Assembly: GCF_014230355.1 (NCBI RefSeq)
Contig: NZ_JACLAX010000004.1
Span: 62,001-126,000 of the forward strand
Direction of reading: 5' to 3'
Length of the DNA stretch: 64,000 nt
From: Novosphingobium piscinae
GTDB lineage: Bacteria; Pseudomonadota; Alphaproteobacteria; Sphingomonadales; Sphingomonadaceae
Shown here: positions 56,377-64,000 of the stretch, in pieces
How positions within the stretch are numbered: the stretch's first letter is position 1
Layout: every line of letters begins with the position of its first letter
Notes under the pieces: generated by a model
The model's input: only the letters and a program-made list of their open reading frames with translations
Databases searched by the model: none
Told to the model about the DNA's origin: nothing
Program-made: the position numbers and the translations under genes

Positions 56377-56737
56377 CCTGGCCCGCCGCCCGCCGGGCTG
56401 TCGCATTCCGGGCAGTCGGGTCCGCCCCGGCCCCTGGCTTCATCTTCTGCGCGCGCTCAACGAACTGGCCGGGGGCACAGCCGAGCTGCAGCTGCACAGC
56501 GAGCACGCCTGGGCCAGCGCGACCTTCGCCGGATCGCGCCACCGCTTCACCCTGGCTTTCACCGGGCTGGCCGCGATCGCACGGGGCGAGGATCTGATCG
56601 CCGCGCTGCCCGATCACGAGTTCGCCATCCCGGGCCAGATCGTGGCCGATACCGCGATCATCGCAGCGGAGCAGCGTGCCCTCCCCACCCCCATGCTGGT
56701 GGTGACCTGCGAGCTGCTGTTGCTGGCCGAGGCGTGA
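56366..56737 (+). CDS. Hypothetical protein, partner of the small HTH gene
   Basis: A 123-residue protein I do not recognise. It starts inside the end of the upstream HTH-like gene (11-nt overlap), so translation is coupled. Visible: RPGPWLHLLRALNELAGGTAELQLHSEHAWASATFAGSRHRFTLAF in the middle, and hydrophobic beta-like FAIPGQIVADTAIIAA and MLVVTCELLLLAEA at the end. No signal peptide. It is convergent with cysS. Confidence 0.7.
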   Translation: MPADLARRPPGCRIPGSRVRPGPWLHLLRALNELAGGTAELQLHSEHAWASATFAGSRHRFTLAFTGLAAIARGEDLIAALPDHEFAIPGQIVADTAIIAAEQRALPTPMLVVTCELLLLAEA

Positions 56738-56772
56738 GGCCGCGCGCTGCCCGGATGGCGGCTTGAACGGCG

Positions 56773-58236
56773 CTAGAGCCGCCAGTCCCAGCCGAGCGGA
56801 TCGCCGTCCATCACCTCGACGCCCTGCGCCGCCAGTTCGTCGCGCAGGGCGTCCGAGGCGGCGAAGTCCTTGGCGGCGCGCGCCGCGGCGCGGCGCTGCA
56901 GGGCTGCGGCGATTGCCGCCTCGTCGATCGTCGTGGTGGCAGGGCGCAGGCGCAGCATGGCCCGGTCGAGTGCGAGCAGGTCAAGCCCGAGCACGGCGTC
57001 CATCGCCGCGAGCACGGCAAGCTTCTCGGCGGGATCGACCTTCTTGAGCGCGGCCACCTCCTCGAGCACGGTCAGCGCGACCGGCGTGTTGAGATCGTCG
57101 CTCACGGCGGCGGTGAAGCGCTCGACGAACGGTGCGAAGCGCGGGCTCCACCCTGCCGCCGGCGCGGTCTGACCGCGCAGCGTCGCCACGGCCATGACCA
57201 GCCGCTTGAGCCGGACCAGCGCGGCGCCGAGCCCCTCCCACGAAAACTCCAGTTCGCTGCGGTAGTGCGCCTGCAGGCACATCATGCGGTAGGCGAGCGG
57301 GTGGTAGCCCTTGTCGATCAGCAGCTGCAGGCGCAGGAACTCGCCCGAGCTCTTGCTCATCTTGCCGCTGCGCTCGACCAGGAAATTGTTGTGCATCCAC
57401 AACCGGGCGCCCGAATTGGCGGGATCAGACAGGCCGCCGGTGCAGCAGTGCGCCTGGTTCTGGGCAATCTCGTTGGGGTGGTGGATCTCGCGATGGTCGA
57501 TCCCGCCGGTGTGGATGTCGAACGGAAAGCCCAGCACCGCGCCCGACATGACCGAGCATTCCAGATGCCAGCCCGGCGCACCCCGGCCCCAGGGCGAATC
57601 CCATTCCATCTGCCGCGTCTCGCCCGGCGGGGTCTTGCGCCAGATCGCGAAGTCGGCGGCGTGGCGCTTGCCCTCGACCGCCTCGATCCGCCCTTCCCCC
57701 GCGTCATCGGTGGCGGCGCGGGCCAGCCGGCCATAGTCGGCCACGGTCGAGACATCGAAATAGAGCCCGCTCGGCAGCTCGTAGCAGTGCTTGTCGGCAA
57801 TGCCCCGGGCGAAGTCGATCATCTGCGGAACAAAGTCGGTCGCCACGGTCCATTGCGCCGGCTGGCGGATGTTGAGCGCGCGCACGTCGGCCCAGTAGGC
57901 CTGCTTGTAGTGCTCGGCGATGTCCCAGATCGACTGCTGCCGCTGCGCCGCCATCCGCTCCATCTTGTCCTCGCCGGCGTCGGCATCGTCGGTCAGGTGG
58001 CCGACATCGGTGATGTTGATCACATGGGTCAGCCGATAGCCCCGGAAGCTCAGCGTCCGACCCAGCACGTCGGCGAAGACATAGGCCCGCATGTTGCCGA
58101 TGTGCGGGTAGTTGTAGACCGTCGGCCCGCACGAATAGACCCGCGCCTCGCCCGGATGGACCGGAACGAAGGGCTCGGCCTGACGGGTCAGGCTGTTGAA
58201 CAGGACAAGCGGGGGCTGGCTGGCTTGATCGGTCAT
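56773..58236 (-). CDS. cysS: Cysteinyl-tRNA synthetase
   Basis: A 487-residue class I aminoacyl-tRNA synthetase. The HIGH-type motif is YSCGPTVYNYPHIGNMRAYVFADVL near residue 30, zinc-binding Cys/His residues follow, and the KMSKS motif is SGKMSKSSGEFL near residue 290. The C-terminal anticodon-binding region is complete. ATG at 58236. It is on the same strand as nitroreductase and cobT upstream but separated by 211 nt containing a repeat. Confidence 0.96.
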   Translation of the reverse strand: MTDQASQPPLVLFNSLTRQAEPFVPVHPGEARVYSCGPTVYNYPHIGNMRAYVFADVLGRTLSFRGYRLTHVINITDVGHLTDDADAGEDKMERMAAQRQQSIWDIAEHYKQAYWADVRALNIRQPAQWTVATDFVPQMIDFARGIADKHCYELPSGLYFDVSTVADYGRLARAATDDAGEGRIEAVEGKRHAADFAIWRKTPPGETRQMEWDSPWGRGAPGWHLECSVMSGAVLGFPFDIHTGGIDHREIHHPNEIAQNQAHCCTGGLSDPANSGARLWMHNNFLVERSGKMSKSSGEFLRLQLLIDKGYHPLAYRMMCLQAHYRSELEFSWEGLGAALVRLKRLVMAVATLRGQTAPAAGWSPRFAPFVERFTAAVSDDLNTPVALTVLEEVAALKKVDPAEKLAVLAAMDAVLGLDLLALDRAMLRLRPATTTIDEAAIAAALQRRAAARAAKDFAASDALRDELAAQGVEVMDGDPLGWDWRL

Positions 58237-58320
58237 GGCCGCGGGCCATGCGTCGGAATGGCAGGACGGTCAACCGGGAGGCGGCTTCGACAACAGCTCC
58301 CGGCCAGTCACCCACCCAAC

Positions 58321-58386
58321 CCGTTCGTGTCGAGCGCAGTCGAGACACGGGGCGCGCGGCCTCTCGACTTCGCTCGAGGCGAACGG
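58321..58386. repeat. Inverted repeat element GTTCG...CGAAC between cysS and nitroreductase
   Basis: CCGTTCG (58321-58327) and CGAACGG (58380-58386) are outer arms. The left half contains TGTCGAGCGCAGTCGAGACAC and the right half CTCTCGACTTCGCTCGAG, so each half can itself fold. It resembles a repeat type known from sphingomonad intergenic regions. It occurs upstream of cysS. Confidence 0.8.
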
Positions 58387-58447
58387 GAACAGTGACCAGT
58401 CGTCAGGTCGGAGAGGTCTGGCCCCGGGCGCAGGCCCCGGGCTGGCC

Positions 58448-59107
58448 TCAGAACCCCTGGAAGGTCACGTGATCGTCCAGCGCCGCGCGGGGCCGGGTGA
58501 AACCGTTGATCGGCGCGCTGGTATCGGCCTCGCCGATCGACAGGCCGGCGAACAGCAGCGTGTCCTCACCCATGCCGAGATGGGCCTTGATGGTCCGCCC
58601 ATAGATCCCGAACCACTCTTGCGGACAGGAATCGAGCCCCTCGTCCTTCAGCAACAGCATGATGGTCTGCAGCCACATGCCCACGTCGGACCACTGCGGT
58701 TCGCCCATGAACTTGGGGAAGTGGCACAGCAGCAGCACCGGAGCGCCGAACGACAGCAGATTGTTGCGGGCGAACGCATCGCGCGCGGCCTTGTCGGCAC
58801 GGCCGATGCCCTGCGCGCCGTACATCGCCGCGCCCAGCTCGAACAGGCGCGCCTGATGCTTCTCGGATACGGCCGGGCGATCGTAGCGGTACTCCAGGGG
58901 CTCATCCGGCTGGGCAGCCAGCAGGACCTCCTGCAGCGCCTTGAGCGGCGCCCCGGTCAGGACCACAGCTTCCCACGGCTGGTAATTGCAGCCCGAGGGC
59001 GCAAAGCGCGCGTTGTCCAGCACCCGGCGCAGCGTGGCGAGCGGGACAGGCGTGTCCTTGAAGGCGCGGATCGAACGGCGGGTCAGGACGGCTTCGGTAA
59101 CGTTCAT
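58448..59107 (-). CDS. Nitroreductase family protein
   Basis: A 219-residue FMN-dependent oxidoreductase of the nitroreductase family. The start MNVTEAVLTRRSIRAFKDTPVP is typical of the FMN-phosphate site, and APSGCNYQPWEAVVLTG and the C-terminal GLSIGEADTSAPINGF are conserved. It may reduce nitroaromatics or quinones with NAD(P)H. It follows cobT after 28 nt, so it may be in the same transcript, but it does not resemble BluB closely enough to claim a cobalamin role. Confidence 0.9.
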   Translation of the reverse strand: MNVTEAVLTRRSIRAFKDTPVPLATLRRVLDNARFAPSGCNYQPWEAVVLTGAPLKALQEVLLAAQPDEPLEYRYDRPAVSEKHQARLFELGAAMYGAQGIGRADKAARDAFARNNLLSFGAPVLLLCHFPKFMGEPQWSDVGMWLQTIMLLLKDEGLDSCPQEWFGIYGRTIKAHLGMGEDTLLFAGLSIGEADTSAPINGFTRPRAALDDHVTFQGF

Positions 59108-59135
59108 CGGGGGACTTCCTTCGGGACGGCGGCCG

Positions 59136-60950
59136 TCATTCTTCCTCGAACAGGTCGGCGAGCTGTTCGATGATCGTGCCGCCGAGTTGCTCCACGTCCA
59201 TGATCGTCACGGCGCGGCGATAGTAGCGGGTGACATCGTGGCCGATGCCAATGGCGACGAGCTGGACCGGCGACTGCTTCTCGATCCAGTCGATCACCTT
59301 GCGCAGGTGCTGTTCGAGATAGCCCGCCGAGTTCACGCTGAGCGTCGAATCGTCGACCGGCGCGCCGTCGGAAATGACCATCAGGATGCGGCGGTCTTCC
59401 TGCCGGGCGAGCATCCGGTTGTGCGCCCAGAGCAGCGCCTCGCCGTCGATGTTCTCCTTCAGCAGCCCCTCGCGCATCATCAGGCCCAGGTTCTTGCGCG
59501 CGCGGCGCCAGGGCTCGTCGGCCTTCTTGTAGACCACGTGGCGCAGATCGTTGAGACGCCCCGGGTGGGCCGGCTTGCCTCCCGCCAGCCAGGCCTCGCG
59601 GCTTTGCCCGCCCTTCCAGGCCCGGGTGGTGAAGCCGAGGATCTCGGTCTTGACCCCGCACCGCTCAAGCGTGCGCGCCAGTACGTCGGCGCTGATCGCC
59701 GCGATCGAGATCGGCCGCCCGCGCATCGATCCCGAGTTGTCGATCAGCAGGGTGACGACCGTATCCTTGAACTCGGTATCCCGTTCGATCTTGTAGGACA
59801 GCGACTGTCCGGGCGAGACCACCACGCGGGCCAGCCGCGCGGCGTCGAGCAGGCCCTCCTCCTGATCGAAGTCCCACGAGCGGTTCTGCTGCGCCATCAG
59901 CCGGCGCTGCAGGCGGTTGGCCAGCCGGGTGACCACGCCCTGCAGCCCCTTGAGCTGGGCATCGAGATAGGCCCGCAGCCGGGTCAGTTCCTCGTCGTCG
60001 CACAGCTCGGTGGCGGCGATCACCTCGTCGAACTGGCTGGTATAGACCTTGTAGTCGAAGTCGGACGGCAGGTCGGTCCAGGGCCGGTTGGGACGAACCG
60101 GGAGCATGCCCTCCTCGCCTTCGTCGTCGCCGTCGGCATCGTCGGGCAGGTCGTCGGCTTCGCTCTCGCCCTCGTCGTCGCCCGGCTCGCCGCTGTCCGA
60201 AGGCTCGGCCGCGGTTTCCATCGGCTGGTCCTGGCTGTCGGGATCGGTACCGTCCTCGTCCTCGGGCGCCTCCTCCTCGGTCTCGTTCTCCTCGGGCTCG
60301 TTGGGCTCGGGCTGATCGGGCGCCATCCGCGTCAGTTCGAGGTGCTGGAGCATGTCAAGCGCCAGGGCCTGGAACGCCTTCTGGTTGCCGAGCGATCCGG
60401 CCAGGGCCGCGAAATCATCGCGGGCGCGGGCATCGATCCACGGCCGGACCAGCGCCACGCCAGCCTGGGCCGCCTCGGGCACGGGCTGGCCGGTCAGGTG
60501 CTCGCGCAGCAGGAGCGCCAGCGCCGAGGCCATCGGCACCTCGTCCGAGCGGGTCGCCCGCGCGATCGGGTCGCTGCCGATCCGCGCGGTGAGCGCGGCG
60601 TCGAGGTTGCCGCGCATGCCCTCGAATCCGGTGGAGCCGAGCGCCTCGTAGCGCACCGCCTCGACCGCGTCGTAGCAGGCCCGCGCGGTCGGCTCGGCCG
60701 GGGCGTTGCGCGCGTGGAGCGCCTCATTGTGGTGGCGCAGGCGCAGGGCGAAGCCATCGGCATAGCCGCGAGCCAGCGCGGCCTGCTCGGCCGCCAGCGT
60801 ACGCCCGGGCATCGGCACGCGGAGCGTCTGGCCGGTCAGGACCGGGGCATCGGCGGTCCAGACCAGATCCAGCTCCTCAGCGCCCGAGATCGCCCGGCTG
60901 GCTCCGGTGAGCGCGGTCTTGAAGCGGTCGAGGGGCGATTCCTGGGACAT
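59136..60950 (-). CDS. cobT: Cobaltochelatase subunit CobT
   Basis: A 604-residue CobT, part of the aerobic ATP-dependent CobNST complex that inserts cobalt in adenosylcobalamin synthesis. The N-terminal helical region, a highly acidic linker (residues about 215-300, rich in Asp/Glu), and a C-terminal von Willebrand A domain with a MIDAS-type [10 protein letters not shown] motif are in the usual order. ATG at 60950 ([14 protein letters not shown]) is used; upstream codons are part of a repeat. The CobS partner is not in this window. Nitroreductase follows. Confidence 0.93.
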   Translation of the reverse strand: MSQESPLDRFKTALTGASRAISGAEELDLVWTADAPVLTGQTLRVPMPGRTLAAEQAALARGYADGFALRLRHHNEALHARNAPAEPTARACYDAVEAVRYEALGSTGFEGMRGNLDAALTARIGSDPIARATRSDEVPMASALALLLREHLTGQPVPEAAQAGVALVRPWIDARARDDFAALAGSLGNQKAFQALALDMLQHLELTRMAPDQPEPNEPEENETEEEAPEDEDGTDPDSQDQPMETAAEPSDSGEPGDDEGESEADDLPDDADGDDEGEEGMLPVRPNRPWTDLPSDFDYKVYTSQFDEVIAATELCDDEELTRLRAYLDAQLKGLQGVVTRLANRLQRRLMAQQNRSWDFDQEEGLLDAARLARVVVSPGQSLSYKIERDTEFKDTVVTLLIDNSGSMRGRPISIAAISADVLARTLERCGVKTEILGFTTRAWKGGQSREAWLAGGKPAHPGRLNDLRHVVYKKADEPWRRARKNLGLMMREGLLKENIDGEALLWAHNRMLARQEDRRILMVISDGAPVDDSTLSVNSAGYLEQHLRKVIDWIEKQSPVQLVAIGIGHDVTRYYRRAVTIMDVEQLGGTIIEQLADLFEEE

Positions 60951-60975
60951 TCTGATCCGGTAGGGTTGGCGCGCG

Positions 60976-61055
60976 GGCTTCGACAGGCTCAGCCCGAGCG
61001 GAATGGTGGCCATGGCCACTTCCACAAGCCCGCTCAGCCTGAGCTTGTCGAAGGC
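60976..61055. repeat. Repeat element upstream of cobT
   Basis: GGCTTCGACAGGCTCAGCC (60976-60994) and its near-inverse TCAGCCTGAGCTTGTCGAAGGCC (right arm) enclose about 40 nt. The arms match the palindrome in hrpB at 7804-7830. It lies between fsa and cobT, 25 nt before the cobT start codon. Confidence 0.82.
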
Positions 61056-61128
61056 CACGCGCAGCGTTCGCCCCCGTGTGTGGCGGCAGTCCGCTCCGGG
61101 CGCAAGCGCCCGATCGGGTGGCGCGCCG

Positions 61129-61779
61129 CTAGAGCGTCTGCCCGGTCTTGGCCCAGTCGGCCAGGAAGCCCTCGATGCCCTTGTCGGTCAGGACGTGCTT
61201 GAACAGCCCCTTGATGACGGCGGGCGGCGCGGTCATCACGTCGGCTCCGATCTTGGCGCTTTCCAGCACGTGGATCCCATGCCGCACGGAGGCGACAAGG
61301 ATTTCGGTCGCGAACGAGTAGTTGTCGTAGATCAGGCGGATGTCGCTGATCAGACCCATGCCGTCGAAGCCGTTGTCATCGTGGCGGCCGACGAAGGGCG
61401 AGATGAAGGTCGCGCCGGCCTTGGCGGCAAGCAGCGCCTGGTTGGCCGAGAAGCACAGCGTGACGTTGACCATGGTGCCATCGCCCGACAGCTTCTTGCA
61501 GGTCTTCAGCCCGTCGATCGTCAGCGGCACCTTGATGCAGACGTTGTCGGCGATCTTCCGCAGCTTTTCGGCCTCGCGCATCATGCCTTCGTGGTCGAGC
61601 GCAATCACCTCGGCGCTGACCGGCCCGTGGACCAGCCCGCAGATCTCCTTGGTGACCTCCATGAAGTCACGCCCGGACTTGGCGATCAGCGAGGGGTTGG
61701 TGGTCACGCCATCGAGCAGCCCGGTGGCGGCCAGGTCGGCGATTTCGGCGGTATCGGCAGTGTCGACAAAAAACTTCAC
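61129..61779 (-). CDS. Transaldolase/fructose-6-phosphate aldolase family protein
   Basis: A 216-residue small transaldolase of the TalC/FSA type. The start [36 protein letters not shown] and [18 protein letters not shown] carry the Schiff-base Lys; [31 protein letters not shown] follows. It probably takes part in the non-oxidative pentose phosphate pathway. FSA versus transaldolase activity cannot be decided from sequence. Divergent from priA (155 nt). Confidence 0.93.
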   Translation of the reverse strand: MKFFVDTADTAEIADLAATGLLDGVTTNPSLIAKSGRDFMEVTKEICGLVHGPVSAEVIALDHEGMMREAEKLRKIADNVCIKVPLTIDGLKTCKKLSGDGTMVNVTLCFSANQALLAAKAGATFISPFVGRHDDNGFDGMGLISDIRLIYDNYSFATEILVASVRHGIHVLESAKIGADVMTAPPAVIKGLFKHVLTDKGIEGFLADWAKTGQTL

Positions 61780-61934
61780 GGGAGCGCTCCGGGGCTTGGC
61801 GGTTTCGCTCGCCTATAGGCGGCACGGCCGGTTCGGGCCAGCCCTTGCGCGGGCGGAGCGGTGGATTGATCGCGCGCGTGCCGAATCCCGTACCGGGGCT
61901 GGCACCCGACCGATCCTCCCCATATAGCCCCGGC

Positions 61935-64000
61935 ATGGACCGGGTCCGCCTGATCATCTTCAACGCCGCGCTGGGGCCGCTGGATTACCGGGTGCCGCCG
62001 GGCATGGCGGTGGAACCAGGGTCGGTGGTGATCGCCCCGCTCGGGCCGCGGCAGGTGCTGGGCATCGTGTGGGATGCCGACCGGCTCGACGGCGGCACCG
62101 AGGTGCCCGCCAGCAAGCTGCGCCCGCTGCTCAAGGCCCTGCCCGTGCCGCCCCTGTCCACGCCGCTGCGGCGCCTGATCGAATGGACCGCCGACTATTA
62201 CTGTGCGCCGCTGGCTGCCGTGGCGCGCATGGCGATCGGATCGACGGCCGCGCTCAAGGGCGGCGGGACCGCCACCGAGTATCGGCTGACCGGGGTCGAG
62301 CCCGCCCGCCTCACCCCGCAACGGGCCGCCGCGCTCGATGCCCTGCATGACGAGCAGGCGACGATCCGCGAACTGGCCGAACGCGCCGGGGTTTCGGAAG
62401 GGGTCTTGCGCGGCATGGTCGGGGCGGGCCTGCTCGAACCGGTGCTGGTCGATCTCGATCGGCCCTACCCCCGCGCCCGGATCGATTTCGCCGCACCCGA
62501 TCTCTCGCCCGACCAGCAGGCCGCCGCCGACCGCTTCAGCACCGCCGTGCGCGATGGCGGGTTCCAGCCGTTCCTGCTCGACGGGGTGACCGGATCGGGC
62601 AAGACCGAATGCTATTTCGAGGCGGTCGCCACGGCCATCGCGCTCGGCCGGCAGGTGCTGGTGCTCCTGCCCGAGATCGCGCTGACCGAAAACTTTCTGC
62701 GCCGCTTCGAGGCGCGCTTCGGGGTGCCGCCGGTGCTGTGGCATTCCTCGCTGAAGTCCAGCGAACGGCGACGGGCGTGGCGGGCGATCGTTTCCGGTGA
62801 CGCGCAGGTCATCGTCGGCGCCCGTTCGGCCCTGTTCATGCCCTATGCCCGGCTGGGGCTGATCGTGGTGGACGAGGCGCACGAGGTCTCGTTCAAGCAG
62901 GACGACGGGGTGCGCTACAACGCCCGCGACGTGGCGGTGGTGCGCGCCAAGTTCGAAGGCATCCCGGTGGTGCTGGCCAGCGCCACGCCCGCGCTCGAAT
63001 CGATGCAGCTCGCCGAGGCCGGGGTCTACATCAAGGTTGAGCTGGCCGCGCGCTATGGCGGGGCCGAGCTGCCCGCCATCCGCGTGGTCGACCTCAGGAA
63101 AGACCAGCCCGAGCGCCAGCACTGGATCGCCCCGCCGCTGGTCCGGGAACTGCGCGACCGGCTCGACCGGGGGGAACAGTCGCTGCTGTTCCTCAACCGC
63201 CGCGGCTATGCCCCGCTGACGCTGTGCCGCACCTGCGGCTATCGCTTCCAGTGCCCCAACTGCACCGCCTGGCTGGTCGAGCACCGGCTGTCGCGCCGGC
63301 TGGCCTGTCATCACTGCGGGCACGAGGTGCCGACACCCGAGGCCTGCCCCGAATGCGCCACGCCCGACTGCATGGTCGCCTGCGGCCCCGGGGTTGAGCG
63401 CATCGCCGACGAGGTGGCCGAACGGTTTCCCTCTGCCCGCGTCGCCGTGGTCACCTCGGACACGCTGAATTCCCCTGGCAAGGTGCGCGAGTTCGTCGAG
63501 GCGGTCGAAGGTGGGCTGGTCGAGGTCATCGTCGGCACCCAGCTGGTGACCAAGGGCTACCACTTCCCCGAGCTGACCCTGGTGGGGGTGATCGATGCCG
63601 ACCTGGGGCTGGAGGGCGGCGATCTGCGCGCCGGCGAGCGGACCTACCAGCAGATCGCCCAGGTGGCCGGGCGCGCCGGGCGCGGCGAGAAGCCGGGCGA
63701 AGTGCTGATCCAGACCCGCCACCCCGAAGCCCCGGTGATCGCCGCCCTGGCCGCAGGGGACCGGGATTCGTTCTATGCCGCCGAGGCCGAAGCCCGGCGC
63801 GAGGCCGGCGCGCCGCCGTTCGGACGCTGGGCGGCGATCATCGTGTCGAGCGAGGACGAGGCCGAGGCGCGCGAGGCGGCGCGGGCGATCGGCGGGACGC
63901 GCCCGGACCTGCCCGACGTGCTGGTGCTGGGCCCAGCCCCGGCGCCGATGGCCCTGCTGCGCGGGCGCTACCGCTACCGCCTGCTGCTCAACGCGCGCCG
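61935..64000 (+). CDS. priA: Primosomal protein N' (PriA), partial at 3' end
   Basis: The frame runs from ATG at 61935 (MDRVRLIIFNAALGPLDYRVP) to the window end, 688 codons, so only the last few dozen residues are missing. PriA reloads the replicative helicase at stalled forks. The 3'-DNA-binding domain is followed by the helicase core: Walker A GVTGSGKT near residue 217 and DEAHE. The zinc-binding cysteines (CRTCGYRFQCPNC, CHHCGHEVPTPEACPEC) lie between helicase lobes. The GTQLVTKGYHFPELTLVGVIDAD and AGRAGRG motifs complete the family pattern. Confidence 0.96.
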   Translation, partial: MDRVRLIIFNAALGPLDYRVPPGMAVEPGSVVIAPLGPRQVLGIVWDADRLDGGTEVPASKLRPLLKALPVPPLSTPLRRLIEWTADYYCAPLAAVARMAIGSTAALKGGGTATEYRLTGVEPARLTPQRAAALDALHDEQATIRELAERAGVSEGVLRGMVGAGLLEPVLVDLDRPYPRARIDFAAPDLSPDQQAAADRFSTAVRDGGFQPFLLDGVTGSGKTECYFEAVATAIALGRQVLVLLPEIALTENFLRRFEARFGVPPVLWHSSLKSSERRRAWRAIVSGDAQVIVGARSALFMPYARLGLIVVDEAHEVSFKQDDGVRYNARDVAVVRAKFEGIPVVLASATPALESMQLAEAGVYIKVELAARYGGAELPAIRVVDLRKDQPERQHWIAPPLVRELRDRLDRGEQSLLFLNRRGYAPLTLCRTCGYRFQCPNCTAWLVEHRLSRRLACHHCGHEVPTPEACPECATPDCMVACGPGVERIADEVAERFPSARVAVVTSDTLNSPGKVREFVEAVEGGLVEVIVGTQLVTKGYHFPELTLVGVIDADLGLEGGDLRAGERTYQQIAQVAGRAGRGEKPGEVLIQTRHPEAPVIAALAAGDRDSFYAAEAEARREAGAPPFGRWAAIIVSSEDEAEAREAARAIGGTRPDLPDVLVLGPAPAPMALLRGRYRYRLLLNAR

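Noticed and set aside
59136..61058. Longer CobT starting at 61058
   Set aside because: The additional N-terminal residues are the translation of the dispersed repeat at 60976-61055 and do not belong to the CobT family.

Overview
The window is a GC-rich (roughly two-thirds G+C by eye) chromosomal segment of an alphaproteobacterium, most likely a sphingomonad (Sphingomonadales, Novosphingobium/Sphingomonas/Erythrobacter-like). This rests on several observations: a class I lysyl-tRNA synthetase, the rpmF-plsX-fabH-ihfA-merR gene order, a small SRP RNA beside dnaX, a PEPxxWA-type PEP-CTERM tail, an NDUFS4-like complex I subunit, cobaltochelatase CobT, and several families of short intergenic inverted repeats of the type common in sphingomonads. 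The species assignment is inference. Gene density is high, and I see no insertion sequence, integrase, CRISPR array, plasmid-like gene or rRNA operon.

Layout. 1-6.6 kb: the end of an unidentified gene, then hupB, lon, ybaB and dnaX (all minus), a DUF4188 gene, the SRP RNA and a complex I accessory subunit. 6.8-15.2 kb: hrpB, a 5'-truncated PEP-CTERM remnant lying directly in frame behind an acyltransferase, polyprenyl diphosphate synthase, chorismate mutase, and a PepSY/response regulator/sensor kinase operon. 15.3-24.4 kb: an ABC-F ATPase, a DUF885 peptidase-like protein, DUF6456, an XRE regulator coupled to a glycosyltransferase, and yajC-secD-secF. 24.6-30.9 kb: tRNA-Pro(GGG), nitronate monooxygenase plus flavin reductase, a crotonase, a lone GTA-type holin, aroQ-accB-accC (shikimate pathway and fatty-acid initiation) and an Lrp/AsnC regulator. 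31-36.5 kb: a histidine-kinase-like protein with a degenerate ATPase domain next to a polysaccharide deacetylase, tRNA-Ile2(CAU), tRNA-Pro(UGG), a divergent LytTR/DUF2306 pair, a DUF938 methyltransferase and tRNA-Val(UAC). 36.5-46.7 kb: ettA, an RcnB-like protein with tandem pentapeptide repeats, a prolyl-4-hydroxylase-like dioxygenase overlapping a second DUF885 protein, an SGNH hydrolase overlapping lysK, a DUF4402 protein and a phosphoribosyltransferase. 46.8-56 kb: a DinG/XPD-like helicase, SixA, the merR-ihfA-fabH-plsX-rpmF operon (minus), MAPEG, GrpB and an MBL-fold hydrolase. 55.4-64 kb: an S24/LexA-like regulator divergent from two small genes, cysS, a nitroreductase, cobT, a transaldolase-like aldolase, and priA running off the window end.

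Most genes are housekeeping: DNA replication and maintenance (dnaX, priA, hupB, ihfA, helicases), translation (lysK, cysS, ettA, tRNAs, rpmF), protein export and quality control (SRP RNA, secDF-yajC, lon), and lipid synthesis (accBC, plsX, fabH, ispB). The less understood parts are the degenerate kinase, the LytTR/DUF2306 pair with symmetric candidate operators, the S24 regulator with its small divergent partners, the orphan holin, the PEP-CTERM remnant and the repeat families, one copy of which sits inside the hrpB coding sequence.
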